A stretch of DNA of 15,698 bases from Clostridia bacterium (GTDB lineage Bacteria > Bacillota > Clostridia > Monoglobales > Monoglobaceae), in NCBI GenBank assembly GCA_900769795.1, contig CAAGHZ010000013.1, positions 1-15,698 of the forward strand. Direction: 5' to 3'. Made by a program: the position numbers and the translations under genes. Each line of letters begins with the position of its first letter. Within the stretch, counting starts at the first letter, position 1. Positions 5,915 through 13,524 of this stretch are shown here, in pieces. The notes beneath the pieces were generated by a model. The model did not search any database. It was not told where the DNA came from and was given only the letters and a program-made list of their open reading frames with translations.

Positions 5915-7864
5915 ATGAGACTTGCACTGACGGGCAATCCCAACTCGGGCAAAACTACAATGTATAACGCTCTGACCGGCAAAAACGAAGATGTCGGCAA
6001 CTGGGCAGGCGTTACCGTAGATATAAAAGAACATAGCGTAAAAAAAAGTTACCTTAGCGGCATAGACAACGTTATTGTTGTAGATCTGCCGGGGGCTTAT
6101 TCTATGTCTCCTTTTACATCCGAGGAGAGCATTGCGAGTACCTACATAAAAAATGATAATCCTGATGTAATCATCAACATTGTAGATGCCACCAACCTTA
6201 GCCGTAGTTTGTTTTTTACTACTCAGATTTTAGAACTTGGCATCCCTGTAGTAGTTGCCCTTAATAAGACTGATATTAACCGGAGAAAAGAAACATATAT
6301 AGATACAAATATTCTATCTGAAAAACTCAACTGTCCCGTAGTCGAGACTATCTCTACCTCTACCGAAGGTTTGAGAGAAGTTATAAAAATTGCCGCATCT
6401 CTGGCGGGCAAAACTCAAATCCCTCCATACTCTCAAAACGATATTGATGTATCCGACAGAAAAGCCGCAGAGAAGGCAGACAGACTACGTTTTGACTTTG
6501 TAAACGAAGTGGTGGCCCTCTCGGAAACCCGCAAGGCGCTTTCAAAAGACAGAACTTTTCAAGATAAGATAGATATTCTTCTTGCAAAAAGATGGGTCGG
6601 TATCCCTTTCTTTGCACTTATAATGTACGCAGTGTTCTGGATTTCTCAATCAGGACCCGGGGTGTGGATTTCCGACTGGCTTGTCGGGGTTTTAGAAGGT
6701 CTTCAATCAAATGTTGCCGCCTTCTTTGCAGATGCAAACCCTCTGCTTTCCACTCTTCTTATAGACGGAATATTTGGCGGAGTTATCGCAGTAATCAGTT
6801 TTCTGCCTCTTGTTATGATTATGTACTTTTTGATTGCTCTTCTTGAAGATTGCGGCTATATGGCACGCGTCTCTGTAGTGCTTGACCCCATCTTTAAAAA
6901 AGTTGGCCTGTCAGGCAAGTCTGTTATCCCTTTCGTCATTGCAACAGGTTGTGCCGTCCCGGGCGTAATGGCAAGCCGTACGATTCGTGATGAGAGAGAG
7001 CGCAGAGCAACGGCTATGCTGGCACCCTTTATGCCATGCGGGGCAAAACTCCCCGTTATTGCACTTTTTGCAGGGGCATTCTTTAAAGACGCACCGTGGG
7101 TTGGCCCGCTTATGTATTTTGCGGGTATTCTTCTTATCTTCTTGGGCGCACTTCTTGTAAACAAGATTACTGCATACAAAGCAAAAAAGTCGTTTTTTAT
7201 TATCGAACTTCCTGAATACAAGGCGCCAAGTCTGTGGCGGTCTTTTAAACTGATGTGCGACCGCGGATGGGCATACATAGTAAAGGCAGCTACCATAATT
7301 CTTCTTTGCAACACCGCAGTACAGATTATGCAAACTTTTGACTGGAACTTTGCAGTTGCGCAGAGCACAGACACTTCAATTCTCAAGTCAATAGCCCAGC
7401 CCTTTGCATATCTCCTTATCCCCGTGGTAGGCTACCACGCATGGCAACTTGTGGCGGCGGCTGTTACCGGCTTTATTGCAAAAGAGAATGTAGTTGCAAC
7501 CCTTGCAGTATGCTTTACCCTGACAAATGTCACCAACGAACTCCCCGGTGCTGCGCCGGAACTTACTTCTGTTGCGGCACTTGCATATCTGATGTTTAAC
7601 TTATATTCTCCCCCTTGCGTAGCCGCAATCGGGGCAATGAGTTCTGAGATGAAGAGCGCAAAATGGCTTTGGGCAGGTATCTCTTTGCAACTTGGTGTTG
7701 GTTTTACTGTCGGCTACCTCGTATATCAAGTCGGCACTATTATCACCACAGGTTCTTTCGGTGCAGGATTTCTGGGCGGACTTGTCGCCATAACTGCTAT
7801 GGTTATGATACTGATTTTTACTGTCAGAAAATCAAACAATATTGCACAAAAAGGAGCAAAGTAA
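5915..7864 (+). CDS. feoB: Ferrous iron transporter FeoB
   Basis: The 649-residue protein has a cytosolic GTPase domain followed by a polytopic membrane part. G1 is GNPNSGKTT (7-15), G3 is DLPG (57-60) and G4 is NKTD (117-120). The membrane part has both hydrophobic gate regions, with GCAVPGVMASRTI and MPCGAKLPV in the first half and SPPCVAAIGAM in the second. FeoB moves Fe2+ into the cell. Length is at the short end for the family, with no extra C-terminal cytosolic domain. AGGAGGGG precedes the start. It lies between feoA and the FeoB-associated protein, in one operon under the palindromic operators. Confidence 0.97.
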   Translation: MRLALTGNPNSGKTTMYNALTGKNEDVGNWAGVTVDIKEHSVKKSYLSGIDNVIVVDLPGAYSMSPFTSEESIASTYIKNDNPDVIINIVDATNLSRSLFFTTQILELGIPVVVALNKTDINRRKETYIDTNILSEKLNCPVVETISTSTEGLREVIKIAASLAGKTQIPPYSQNDIDVSDRKAAEKADRLRFDFVNEVVALSETRKALSKDRTFQDKIDILLAKRWVGIPFFALIMYAVFWISQSGPGVWISDWLVGVLEGLQSNVAAFFADANPLLSTLLIDGIFGGVIAVISFLPLVMIMYFLIALLEDCGYMARVSVVLDPIFKKVGLSGKSVIPFVIATGCAVPGVMASRTIRDERERRATAMLAPFMPCGAKLPVIALFAGAFFKDAPWVGPLMYFAGILLIFLGALLVNKITAYKAKKSFFIIELPEYKAPSLWRSFKLMCDRGWAYIVKAATIILLCNTAVQIMQTFDWNFAVAQSTDTSILKSIAQPFAYLLIPVVGYHAWQLVAAAVTGFIAKENVVATLAVCFTLTNVTNELPGAAPELTSVAALAYLMFNLYSPPCVAAIGAMSSEMKSAKWLWAGISLQLGVGFTVGYLVYQVGTIITTGSFGAGFLGGLVAITAMVMILIFTVRKSNNIAQKGAK

Positions 7865-7865
7865 T

Positions 7866-8024
7866 ATGAAGACACTCCTTCTTATCATAATTATATTTGC
7901 TATTATATTTTTTGCAGGGCTATATATTTACAATGCAAAGAAAAAGGGGCAAACCTGTATCGGTTGCCCATACGCCAAGTCCTGCGGCGGTAAATGTGAT
8001 TCAAACAAAACCCCATCTGCATAG
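7866..8024 (+). CDS. FeoB-associated Cys-rich membrane protein
   Basis: The start is ATG at 7866, one base after the feoB stop, with AAGGAG nine bases upstream; an upstream in-frame ATG lies within feoB. The 52-residue product has one membrane helix (residues 3-20, TLLLIIIIFAIIFFAGLYIY) and a cytosolic tail with C-x2-C-x5-C-x3-C in CIGCPYAKSCGGKC. This is the pattern of the FeoB-associated Cys-rich family of Firmicutes, which takes a FeoC-like position in the operon; the cysteines may bind iron or a cluster. The stop codon lies in the loop of the terminator. Confidence 0.88.
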   Translation: MKTLLLIIIIFAIIFFAGLYIYNAKKKGQTCIGCPYAKSCGGKCDSNKTPSA

Positions 8025-8040
8025 GTAGATGGGGTTTTTG
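8008..8040. terminator. Terminator of the feo operon (bidirectional)
   Basis: A 12-bp stem, AAAACCCCATCT with its complement, closes an 8-base loop and is followed by TTTTTG-TTTT. It overlaps the end of the FeoB-associated gene and also terminates the convergent glycosidase gene. Confidence 0.88.
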
Positions 8041-8042
8041 TT

Positions 8043-9386
8043 TTACAACTTTTCTATTGTTATAAGGTATGATGAATACGAGTCCATATTAATCACAAGG
8101 CTATATTCAACCACCATGAATATTTCTTCTCTTACAAGCTCTAAATCATTGTTATCGTCTAAGAGATAGAACTTTGCGCGAACTCCGTCCTTACCCGCAA
8201 AGCCTTTTATGTCAACCTTAACGGTTTTCTTCTCTGTTGCCTCATCATCGTTGTAGTGTGTCACCATTATTGCAGCTTTTTTGCCATTTGTTGCTGCCAC
8301 AGTGTACACATCATCGGTGTTTTCTACCTCTGCTGCGCTTTTCATCTGATAAAGGGTGTTAAACATCTTAAAGGGATAATATCCCTTTAAGGTCTCGTTT
8401 ACAAAGTCTGTGTTGAACATTCCATTCATACCGCAGGGTCTTGCATCGTAATACATCAGCATATCAATTCCACCCTTGTATTGACAAAGCCCCATTGTTG
8501 CAGCTATAAACGATGAGCCTTTCAGGTTTTTCTCGGTCTTTAGGGAATATACCCACTCGTCGCCTGTCCAGCCTTTTACATAGTTCCATTCGTTAAGAAT
8601 ACTCTCTGATTTTTCATATCCGTGCTTTTTCATTCTTGCACGCATGTTTTCGGCTCTTTGAACAATCTTCTCAGGAGTTGGCTGATATGTATGCCACGAG
8701 AAGAAGTCAAGAGGTGCATCTCCAAGCTGAGCCATAAACTCATCTGCCCATTCGCAATCACGGGATGCGGCAGGTCCGCCTATCTTGAGGTGTGGGAAGC
8801 ACTTCTTCAAATGAGTTGCTGCTATATTATAAAACTCAAAGAATTCTGCTTTTGTGCCGCCCCAACATGTTTTATGAGTCGAGTCGTCCAGGTGAAGGTC
8901 AGGCTCGTTCCAGATTTCCCAATATTCTATATCATAGTTAAATCCATCAGCCCATCCCTCTGTATAATGGCGTATGATATGCTCGCAAATCCTTGCCCAT
9001 TTAGCAAAATCCTTTGGCGGAAGTGTGCCATATTTTTTGGGCCAATGCTCTATTTTAGAACCAAGCCTGTAAAAAGTCTTAGTCCCTGCATAGTCAATAA
9101 CCTTTAGATATTCATCCGTCAAAGTAAAGTCGTATGATTTCGGGTTGTTTTCATCTGCATCAAAGTTGGGAAATATTGCATGCACATCAACAATATGCTC
9201 TCCGCCATAGGTTGCGTAAAATGCTGCATCGTGATTTCTTGCGTATGGAATCCCCGCTGCCATATATGCCTCTATGTTTGTAATTCTCTGGCCTGGTGCA
9301 AACTTGTATACAGGACCATTGTTTACCGCGTGCATCGGCTTTACCTTGCCGACAATGCTGTCAAAGTTAACTTTTACATTATTCAT
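8043..9386 (-). CDS. Glycoside hydrolase, GH39-like (beta-xylosidase type)
   Basis: The 447-residue protein looks like a clan GH-A TIM barrel followed by a C-terminal beta-sandwich. The acid/base glutamate is Glu161 in YWEIWNEPD, and the nucleophile is Glu266 in SILNEWNYV, at the distance expected for GH39. SWHTYQP (230-236) and MLMYYDARPCGMNG fit substrate-binding strands. There is no signal peptide, so it acts on imported oligosaccharides in the cytosol. GH39 includes beta-xylosidases, iduronidases and other activities; the substrate is not certain. A GAGGTGATAT site precedes the start. It has its own promoter and is separated from the aldolase operon by a terminator and a gene remnant. Confidence 0.85.
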   Translation of the reverse strand: MNNVKVNFDSIVGKVKPMHAVNNGPVYKFAPGQRITNIEAYMAAGIPYARNHDAAFYATYGGEHIVDVHAIFPNFDADENNPKSYDFTLTDEYLKVIDYAGTKTFYRLGSKIEHWPKKYGTLPPKDFAKWARICEHIIRHYTEGWADGFNYDIEYWEIWNEPDLHLDDSTHKTCWGGTKAEFFEFYNIAATHLKKCFPHLKIGGPAASRDCEWADEFMAQLGDAPLDFFSWHTYQPTPEKIVQRAENMRARMKKHGYEKSESILNEWNYVKGWTGDEWVYSLKTEKNLKGSSFIAATMGLCQYKGGIDMLMYYDARPCGMNGMFNTDFVNETLKGYYPFKMFNTLYQMKSAAEVENTDDVYTVAATNGKKAAIMVTHYNDDEATEKKTVKVDIKGFAGKDGVRAKFYLLDDNNDLELVREEIFMVVEYSLVINMDSYSSYLITIEKL

Positions 9387-9421
9387 ACCATATCACCTCA
9401 GAATAGTACAATATTAACCTC

Positions 9422-9450
9422 ATCATACTCTAACAAGGCTCGCCTGTCAA
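9422..9450 (-). promoter_or_regulatory. Promoter of the GH39-like gene
   Basis: On the minus strand TTGACA (9450-9445) and TATGAT (9427-9422) are separated by 17 bases. The predicted start near 9415 gives a leader of about 28 bases. Confidence 0.72.
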
Positions 9451-9452
9451 TA

Positions 9453-9697
9453 TTAATATCTATTATCTACACCATATTTACCAAAGAATTTATCTATACT
9501 TTCAACAGTGCCGCTGCGACGCGCTTTTTCGGCGGCAAATCCTATCAGGTGATTTTTTACCGATGTCCCGATATCTGCCGCACAATAACCCCGATAGTCT
9601 CCATGTTTACAACCTGATGGTCTACAACATCGTTGTTTGCATAAAAGACGCATAAGCCGTAATCGGTTGTCCAGAGTGCCTCAACGTGTATTACCGA
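9453..9697 (-). pseudogene. Frameshifted 3' remnant, possibly Gfo/Idh/MocA-type oxidoreductase
   Basis: The 384-base gap between the aldolase and GH39-like genes holds coding-like sequence in two frames. One frame (open 9697-9560, stop at 9559-9557) reads HVEALWTTDYGLCVFYANN and continues DVVDHQVVNMETIG. A second frame, shifted by one base, continues from about 9580 with DIGTSVKNHLIGFAAEKARR to a stop at 9453. Joined, they make a plausible C-terminal end. SVKNHLIGFAAEKAR followed by an acidic stretch resembles the C-termini of sugar-related Gfo/Idh/MocA oxidoreductases, which I recall but cannot check. There is no start codon or ribosome site, and a further in-frame stop lies at 9700-9698. 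Confidence 0.45.
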
Positions 9698-9734
9698 CTA
9701 AATATCGCCAAACATATCTCCGGCACATAGAGAC

Positions 9735-9772
9735 AAAATAAAACTCCTGTTTATAAACAGGAGTTTTATTTT
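9735..9772. terminator. Terminator of the kinase-aldolase operon; 38-bp perfect palindrome
   Basis: AAAATAAAACTCCTGTTT and its exact complement flank a central AT, giving a perfect 38-bp palindrome. It overlaps the aldolase stop codon (9773-9771) and ends in a TTTTATTTT run on either strand, so it should terminate in both directions. Confidence 0.85.
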
Positions 9773-10616
9773 AACATCTTCCATTTGATCCAAACAACAT
9801 TATTTTATTCTTTACAACTTCTTTTATTGCCTTTACTTTATCAACTCTTACATCATGATAGTCGCCATCACACTCAATCATTGCCCTTCTGCCCGCTACA
9901 TACAAATCGGTAAATATATTAACTTTTGTTATACCATTGGCAATACAATTCTTAAAGTCATTTTGCGAAAGTCCTGAGCCACCATGAAGAACAAGCGGAG
10001 TGTCTATTTCCTGTCTTATTTCCTTTAATCTTCCTATGTCAAGTTTAGGTGGTGCTGTGTAGGTTCCGTGGGCGGTTCCTATTGCTATTGCAAGTGCATC
10101 AATGCCTGTTTTATCCACAAACTCTTTTGCCTTAAGTGGGTCTGTATAAAACCTTGACGGATCAGCAAGATGCGTATCCCCCTCCAGTGAGCCAACGTTG
10201 TCACCCACGTGGCCGAGTTCCCCTTCTATTGTTGCTCCGTAAGAATGTGCAATTTCTGCCATCTCCCTGACCCTGTTTACATTATCTTCATAAGAATCAG
10301 TTGAGCAATCATACATAACAGAAGTAAACCCAAGTTTTAACGCCTCCATACATCTCTCAAAGGTAAGGCCATGGTCATAATGAACCGCGACCGGTACAGA
10401 CGCGTTCTTTGCCATATTAATCATACCGGGGCCGATAAGTTGGAGTTCTCCATACTGAAGCAAAACCTCAGCCGTACCAACAATTATTGGCGAGCGCATC
10501 TCTTCCGCTGCCGCAATTGCCGCCGCAAGAGCATCCGAATCTGTGGTGTTAAAAAGTCCTACTGCATATTTGTTCCTTTGTGCATCAAAAAGCACATCAT
10601 TCATATTAACAAGCAT
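9771..10616 (-). CDS. Class II (zinc) ketose-bisphosphate aldolase
   Basis: The 281-residue protein has the class II aldolase signatures in order: HYDHG (79-83; Asp81 catalytic, His82 zinc ligand), EGELG (131-135), GTAHGTY (180-186; His183 zinc ligand), HGGSG (211-215; His211 zinc ligand) and KVNIFTDL (231-238; Asn233). The size fits the GatY/KbaY/IolJ/FbaA group, which splits fructose-, tagatose- or deoxyketo-sugar phosphates into triose-phosphate products. Substrate cannot be read directly. It follows the HTH-kinase gene by 11 bases, with its AAGGAG overlapping that gene's stop codon. A kinase plus this aldolase forms a lower sugar pathway, so the kinase product or a further bisphosphate is the likely substrate. 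Confidence 0.93.
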   Translation of the reverse strand: MLVNMNDVLFDAQRNKYAVGLFNTTDSDALAAAIAAAEEMRSPIIVGTAEVLLQYGELQLIGPGMINMAKNASVPVAVHYDHGLTFERCMEALKLGFTSVMYDCSTDSYEDNVNRVREMAEIAHSYGATIEGELGHVGDNVGSLEGDTHLADPSRFYTDPLKAKEFVDKTGIDALAIAIGTAHGTYTAPPKLDIGRLKEIRQEIDTPLVLHGGSGLSQNDFKNCIANGITKVNIFTDLYVAGRRAMIECDGDYHDVRVDKVKAIKEVVKNKIMLFGSNGRC

Positions 10617-10627
10617 TTTATTTCTCC

Positions 10628-11839
10628 TTATGATAATCTTTCAAATTTTTCTGCTACATTTAGGATTTCTGCTTTATTTCTCATACCGTCAACTGAGTTA
10701 ACCGCAAAAAGATTGCACGCGGCAGCCGCCGATGCGAATTCAAGCAACTGTCTGTCAGAGAAGTTATTATATAATCCATAAAGGCATCCTGCACAGAACG
10801 CATCTCCGGCACCTACACTCCCCTTGATCTCGCTATCGGGTATTTTAAGGGACGCAACCTCGGTAAACTCTCCCGTTTTTGCATCCAATATAAAAGAGCA
10901 CTCCTTACTATGGATTATTGCCTTACCCGAAACTCCGGCGTTTATCATCTTCTCCATCGCAAGTCTTATATTATTTTTATCGAGAGTTCCTTCGTTTGTA
11001 TATGCATTTATATTCCATATATTACAGCACTCAACTTCGTTCATAATAGCAAAGTCACTGTACCTGAGAGCAGGAATTATCTTTTCGCCATAATCGGCAG
11101 TGCTGTCACTTACAACATCTATTGATGTCTTTATTCCCTTTTCCTGTACGCTATGCAAAAATCTTGCCATAACAGTTCCGTATTTTGCGTCAGCCTCATC
11201 GAACTTGTCCATCAACAAAATGTAGCCTATGTGCAATATATCACAATTGAGCCCATCAACGTCAACGTCTTCCGGCGCAAACTCTGCATTTGCGCCTTTT
11301 TTATGGAAGAAAGTCCGGTCACCCGTCGGCATACTCATTACATCGCAAAAACTCGTATGCACCTGAGCAGACATAGTGATGCCCTCTACATCAACATCGT
11401 TTTGCCTAAGTTGAGACATTATGTACCTTCCATACTCATCTGTCCCCACCTTACCGAAGGCCGCAACGGGTATTCCTGCATCAATTTTCCTCAGATTTAT
11501 GGCAGTATTTGGTACGCATCCTCCCACCGCATAGGATATATCCGATATACGCGCCATCATTCCCTTTTTGGGGTATGTATCTATGCTTTTGACAATGTCC
11601 GCTATTATATTACCTGCAACCGCTATACCCTTTTTTTCTCCAAACAAAAGATAGTCAACCGTCACGCCAAAAAGCGATGCAAGTTTAGGAAAAACTGTTA
11701 TATCCGGATATCCAAGGCCGTTTTCCCACTTACTGACCGCCTTATCACTTACATTCAGTTTTTGTGCCAGTGTCTGCTGGGTCATTTTACTCTTCTTGCG
11801 CAACTTAGTTATTATGCTTCCTGTAGTTTTCGCGTCCAT
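10628..11839 (-). CDS. XRE-type HTH fused to PfkB-family sugar kinase
   Basis: I start at 11839 (MDAKTTGS, 403 residues) because GAGGTG lies six bases upstream; an in-frame ATG pair 15-18 bases further upstream has no such site. Residues 8-65 are a Cro/CI-type helix-turn-helix (QQTLAQKLNVSDKAVSKWEN). From about residue 71 a complete PfkB carbohydrate kinase follows: substrate motif YAVGGCVPNTAINL (104-117) and GAGDAFCAG (343-351), with Asp346 the catalytic base. The domains meet with almost no linker. It probably phosphorylates a sugar and also binds DNA, so the kinase may be a substrate-sensing autoregulator. It is co-transcribed with the aldolase, and direct repeats surround its promoter. 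Confidence 0.92.
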   Translation of the reverse strand: MDAKTTGSIITKLRKKSKMTQQTLAQKLNVSDKAVSKWENGLGYPDITVFPKLASLFGVTVDYLLFGEKKGIAVAGNIIADIVKSIDTYPKKGMMARISDISYAVGGCVPNTAINLRKIDAGIPVAAFGKVGTDEYGRYIMSQLRQNDVDVEGITMSAQVHTSFCDVMSMPTGDRTFFHKKGANAEFAPEDVDVDGLNCDILHIGYILLMDKFDEADAKYGTVMARFLHSVQEKGIKTSIDVVSDSTADYGEKIIPALRYSDFAIMNEVECCNIWNINAYTNEGTLDKNNIRLAMEKMINAGVSGKAIIHSKECSFILDAKTGEFTEVASLKIPDSEIKGSVGAGDAFCAGCLYGLYNNFSDRQLLEFASAAAACNLFAVNSVDGMRNKAEILNVAEKFERLS

Positions 11840-11894
11840 ATTTTCACCTCTCATCAATAGTTTAATCTTAGCACATTCTATATTTGCAGTAAAC

Positions 11895-11915
11895 CTACCA
11901 TCTTTAGAATTTTAC
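11895..11915. repeat. Direct repeat copy 1, overlapping the -10 box
   Basis: CTACC-ATCTT-TAGAATTTTAC (plus strand) covers the -10 box of the kinase operon. It shares 16 of 21 positions with the copy at 11946-11966; only the central five differ. A repressor bound here would block transcription. Confidence 0.6.
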
Positions 11916-11937
11916 TTTAGCCCGTTTATCTTGTCAA
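11909..11937 (-). promoter_or_regulatory. Promoter of the HTH-kinase/aldolase operon
   Basis: On the minus strand TTGACA (11937-11932) and TAAAAT (11914-11909) are 17 bases apart. The predicted start near 11902 gives a leader of about 60 bases. Confidence 0.78.
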
Positions 11938-11945
11938 CAAAAACT

Positions 11946-11966
11946 CTACCTAAAGTAGAATTTTAC
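11946..11966. repeat. Direct repeat copy 2, upstream of the -35 box
   Basis: CTACC-TAAAG-TAGAATTTTAC (plus strand) lies 51 bp from copy 1, close to five helical turns, just upstream of the -35 box. Part of it, GTAGAATTTTAC, is nearly self-complementary, as expected for a dimeric HTH protein. Confidence 0.6.
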
Positions 11967-11977
11967 CAAACACACAA

Positions 11978-12004
11978 AAAAAGCACCCTCTAGGGGTGCT
12001 TTTT
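11978..12004 (-). terminator. Terminator of the GH28-like gene
   Basis: An 11-bp stem, AAAAAGCACCC with its complement, has a 5-base loop, and on the minus strand it ends in a run of seven T residues. It isolates the GH28-like gene from the kinase promoter 40 bases on. Confidence 0.88.
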
Positions 12005-12007
12005 AGG

Positions 12008-13393
12008 TTATATCTTTTCGATAATAAAATCTTTATTTGTTTCTTTTATATGATCTTCTTCATTTAAAGTGCTTGTAATGTTGCTAAGCACAACCCCTCC
12101 GACTCCTTTACTTCTTATCAGACATTCTCCGTCAAATTTATCAATACTCATATTTTCAATCATTATTCGTGAGTAGTTACACGCCCTTATCAACTCCTCT
12201 GCTTTTGCATCGTTGCGCATCCTGACAGATATGTCTTTTAGTCTTAATTCTACTTTATTATCTTCTGTTCCATAAAGCATAAGAGGCATAGATACATCGG
12301 TTGCCCGAATATTTTTAAACGTAATATCTCTCAGCGGACGATAACGTTGCCAGGTTTCGTTGCCCGAAAAGTTATAGTGCAAGAATCTGTCTGCGCCACT
12401 TATGTCGCAATCCTCAACAACTATATTCCCCGGCTCTTCGGGGATTGGAACAGAGTAGTCAGCATAATAAGTAAAGAAACTAAGCATATTATTTCTGGAC
12501 TTATCCGCAGTAGCCAAAACACCTGCCATTTTCTCTTCCTTGCTGAGTTGACCCCTGAAAGAATATCTTCCGGGCGCATATGCCCTGCACCCCTTGACAT
12601 ATACATTTGTTCCACCAAATCTAAAGGCAGAGCAAGAACTGTTAAGTATGCAATTTTCCACAAATACATTTGTGTTTCCAAAACCCGCTATGCAGTCATC
12701 ACCGGTATAGAACTCACAATCCGAAATGGTTATGTTACTGCAGACTGCAGCATCAAATCCATCGTGGCCTGCCTCAACCTTAATGTGTGTTGCGGAAATA
12801 TTCTCACAGAAGAGCATATTGTGTGCCCAGTTAGCACTGTTTTTTATAGTATATCCCTGAAGTTTAATATTTTTAACATTGAAGAAGCAAATAGCATGCG
12901 GACCCCTGAAGTCTTCTTCCCCAATCTCGTCGTAACAATCCGCACCATCGATAACAGACCCCTCTTCGCCTATGATGGCAACATTTTCTGCATCAATTGC
13001 ACGGATAAGGGCGTTGTTCCACCTGCTTCCGGGGATACGCTTGAATCTGTAACGATCGTCGTTCTCGTCGTATTCAGTCTCACCGTATATTGTCCAGAGC
13101 CCTACATAGCCGGCATCTGTTATCTGTTCATCCTTTAAAGGCTCTATCTCGTCTCTTAGGTATCCGTAGTATTCCTCAGGATTTCGTGCGCCCTTCAAAA
13201 TTGCACCTTTCATCAACCGGAGCGTTATATCAGAGCGAAGGCGTATTCCGCCTGTCAGATATTCTCCCTCAGGTATTACAACCTCCCCGCCGCCATTTAA
13301 AAAGCAATGGTCGATTGCCGCCTGAATTTTCGTTGTTTGCAAAGTGCCGTCAGCACAGGCACCAAATTCTTTTACAGATACTGATAATCTCAT
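12008..13393 (-). CDS. GH28-like right-handed beta-helix protein
   Basis: The 461-residue protein opens with the pectate-lyase/GH28 N-terminal pattern VKEFGACADGTLQTTKIQAA (residues 7-26). A ladder of beta-helix repeats follows (ICFFNVKNIKLQGYTIKNSA, VCSNITISDCEFYTG, NVFVENCILNSS). HDGFD (210-214) and GDDCIA (231-236) occupy the places of the GH28 motifs NTDGxD and GDDCxA, so the acidic residues are kept. The GHG histidine is not seen where expected; CSAFRFGG stands there instead, and no RIK motif is apparent. Family assignment is good; activity on pectin is uncertain. There is no signal peptide. AAGGAGA lies ten bases before the start. The divergent AraC gene is its likely activator. Confidence 0.82.
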   Translation of the reverse strand: MRLSVSVKEFGACADGTLQTTKIQAAIDHCFLNGGGEVVIPEGEYLTGGIRLRSDITLRLMKGAILKGARNPEEYYGYLRDEIEPLKDEQITDAGYVGLWTIYGETEYDENDDRYRFKRIPGSRWNNALIRAIDAENVAIIGEEGSVIDGADCYDEIGEEDFRGPHAICFFNVKNIKLQGYTIKNSANWAHNMLFCENISATHIKVEAGHDGFDAAVCSNITISDCEFYTGDDCIAGFGNTNVFVENCILNSSCSAFRFGGTNVYVKGCRAYAPGRYSFRGQLSKEEKMAGVLATADKSRNNMLSFFTYYADYSVPIPEEPGNIVVEDCDISGADRFLHYNFSGNETWQRYRPLRDITFKNIRATDVSMPLMLYGTEDNKVELRLKDISVRMRNDAKAEELIRACNYSRIMIENMSIDKFDGECLIRSKGVGGVVLSNITSTLNEEDHIKETNKDFIIEKI

Positions 13394-13437
13394 TTTAAAT
13401 TTTCTCCTTGATTTTTGTGATAAATCATCTTATAATA

Positions 13438-13466
13438 ATTATATCCAACTAAAATTCTTAAATATT
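13438..13466 (-). promoter_or_regulatory. Activator-dependent promoter of the GH28-like gene
   Basis: A perfect TATAAT (13443-13438, minus strand) has only AATATT at the -35 position (13466-13461). A strong -10 without a usable -35 is typical of promoters that need an AraC-type activator. The dyad at 13474-13506 is immediately upstream. Confidence 0.55.
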
Positions 13467-13492
13467 GCTTAATATTAGTGTAATAATATCAT
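13465..13492 (+). promoter_or_regulatory. Tentative promoter of the AraC-type gene
   Basis: TTGCTT (13465-13470) and TATCAT (13487-13492) are 16 bases apart. The -10 box falls inside the 33-bp dyad, which suits autorepression. The match is moderate. Confidence 0.4.
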
Positions 13493-13506
13493 TATATTAC
13501 ACTAAT
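13474..13506. promoter_or_regulatory. 33-bp dyad between GH28-like and AraC-type genes
   Basis: ATTAGTGTAATA and its exact complement TATTACACTAAT are separated by nine bases, giving equivalent positions 21 bp apart, two helical turns. This is the only strong symmetrical element in the 131-base divergent spacer. It is probably the AraC-type protein's operator. Confidence 0.68.
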
Positions 13507-13524
13507 TGAAAGAAGGAACTTTAA

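Noticed and set aside
6856..7386. Long minus-strand frames inside feoB
   Set aside because: They are antisense to the conserved membrane part of feoB and have no ribosome binding site or recognisable domain.
11153..11860. 235-codon plus-strand frame opposite the HTH-kinase
   Set aside because: The minus strand has clear HTH and PfkB motifs; this frame is a shadow rich in Cys, His and Ile with no domain.
12347..13138. 263-codon plus-strand frame opposite the GH28-like gene
   Set aside because: The opposite strand encodes a recognisable beta-helix protein with a good start site; the plus-strand product has no family features.
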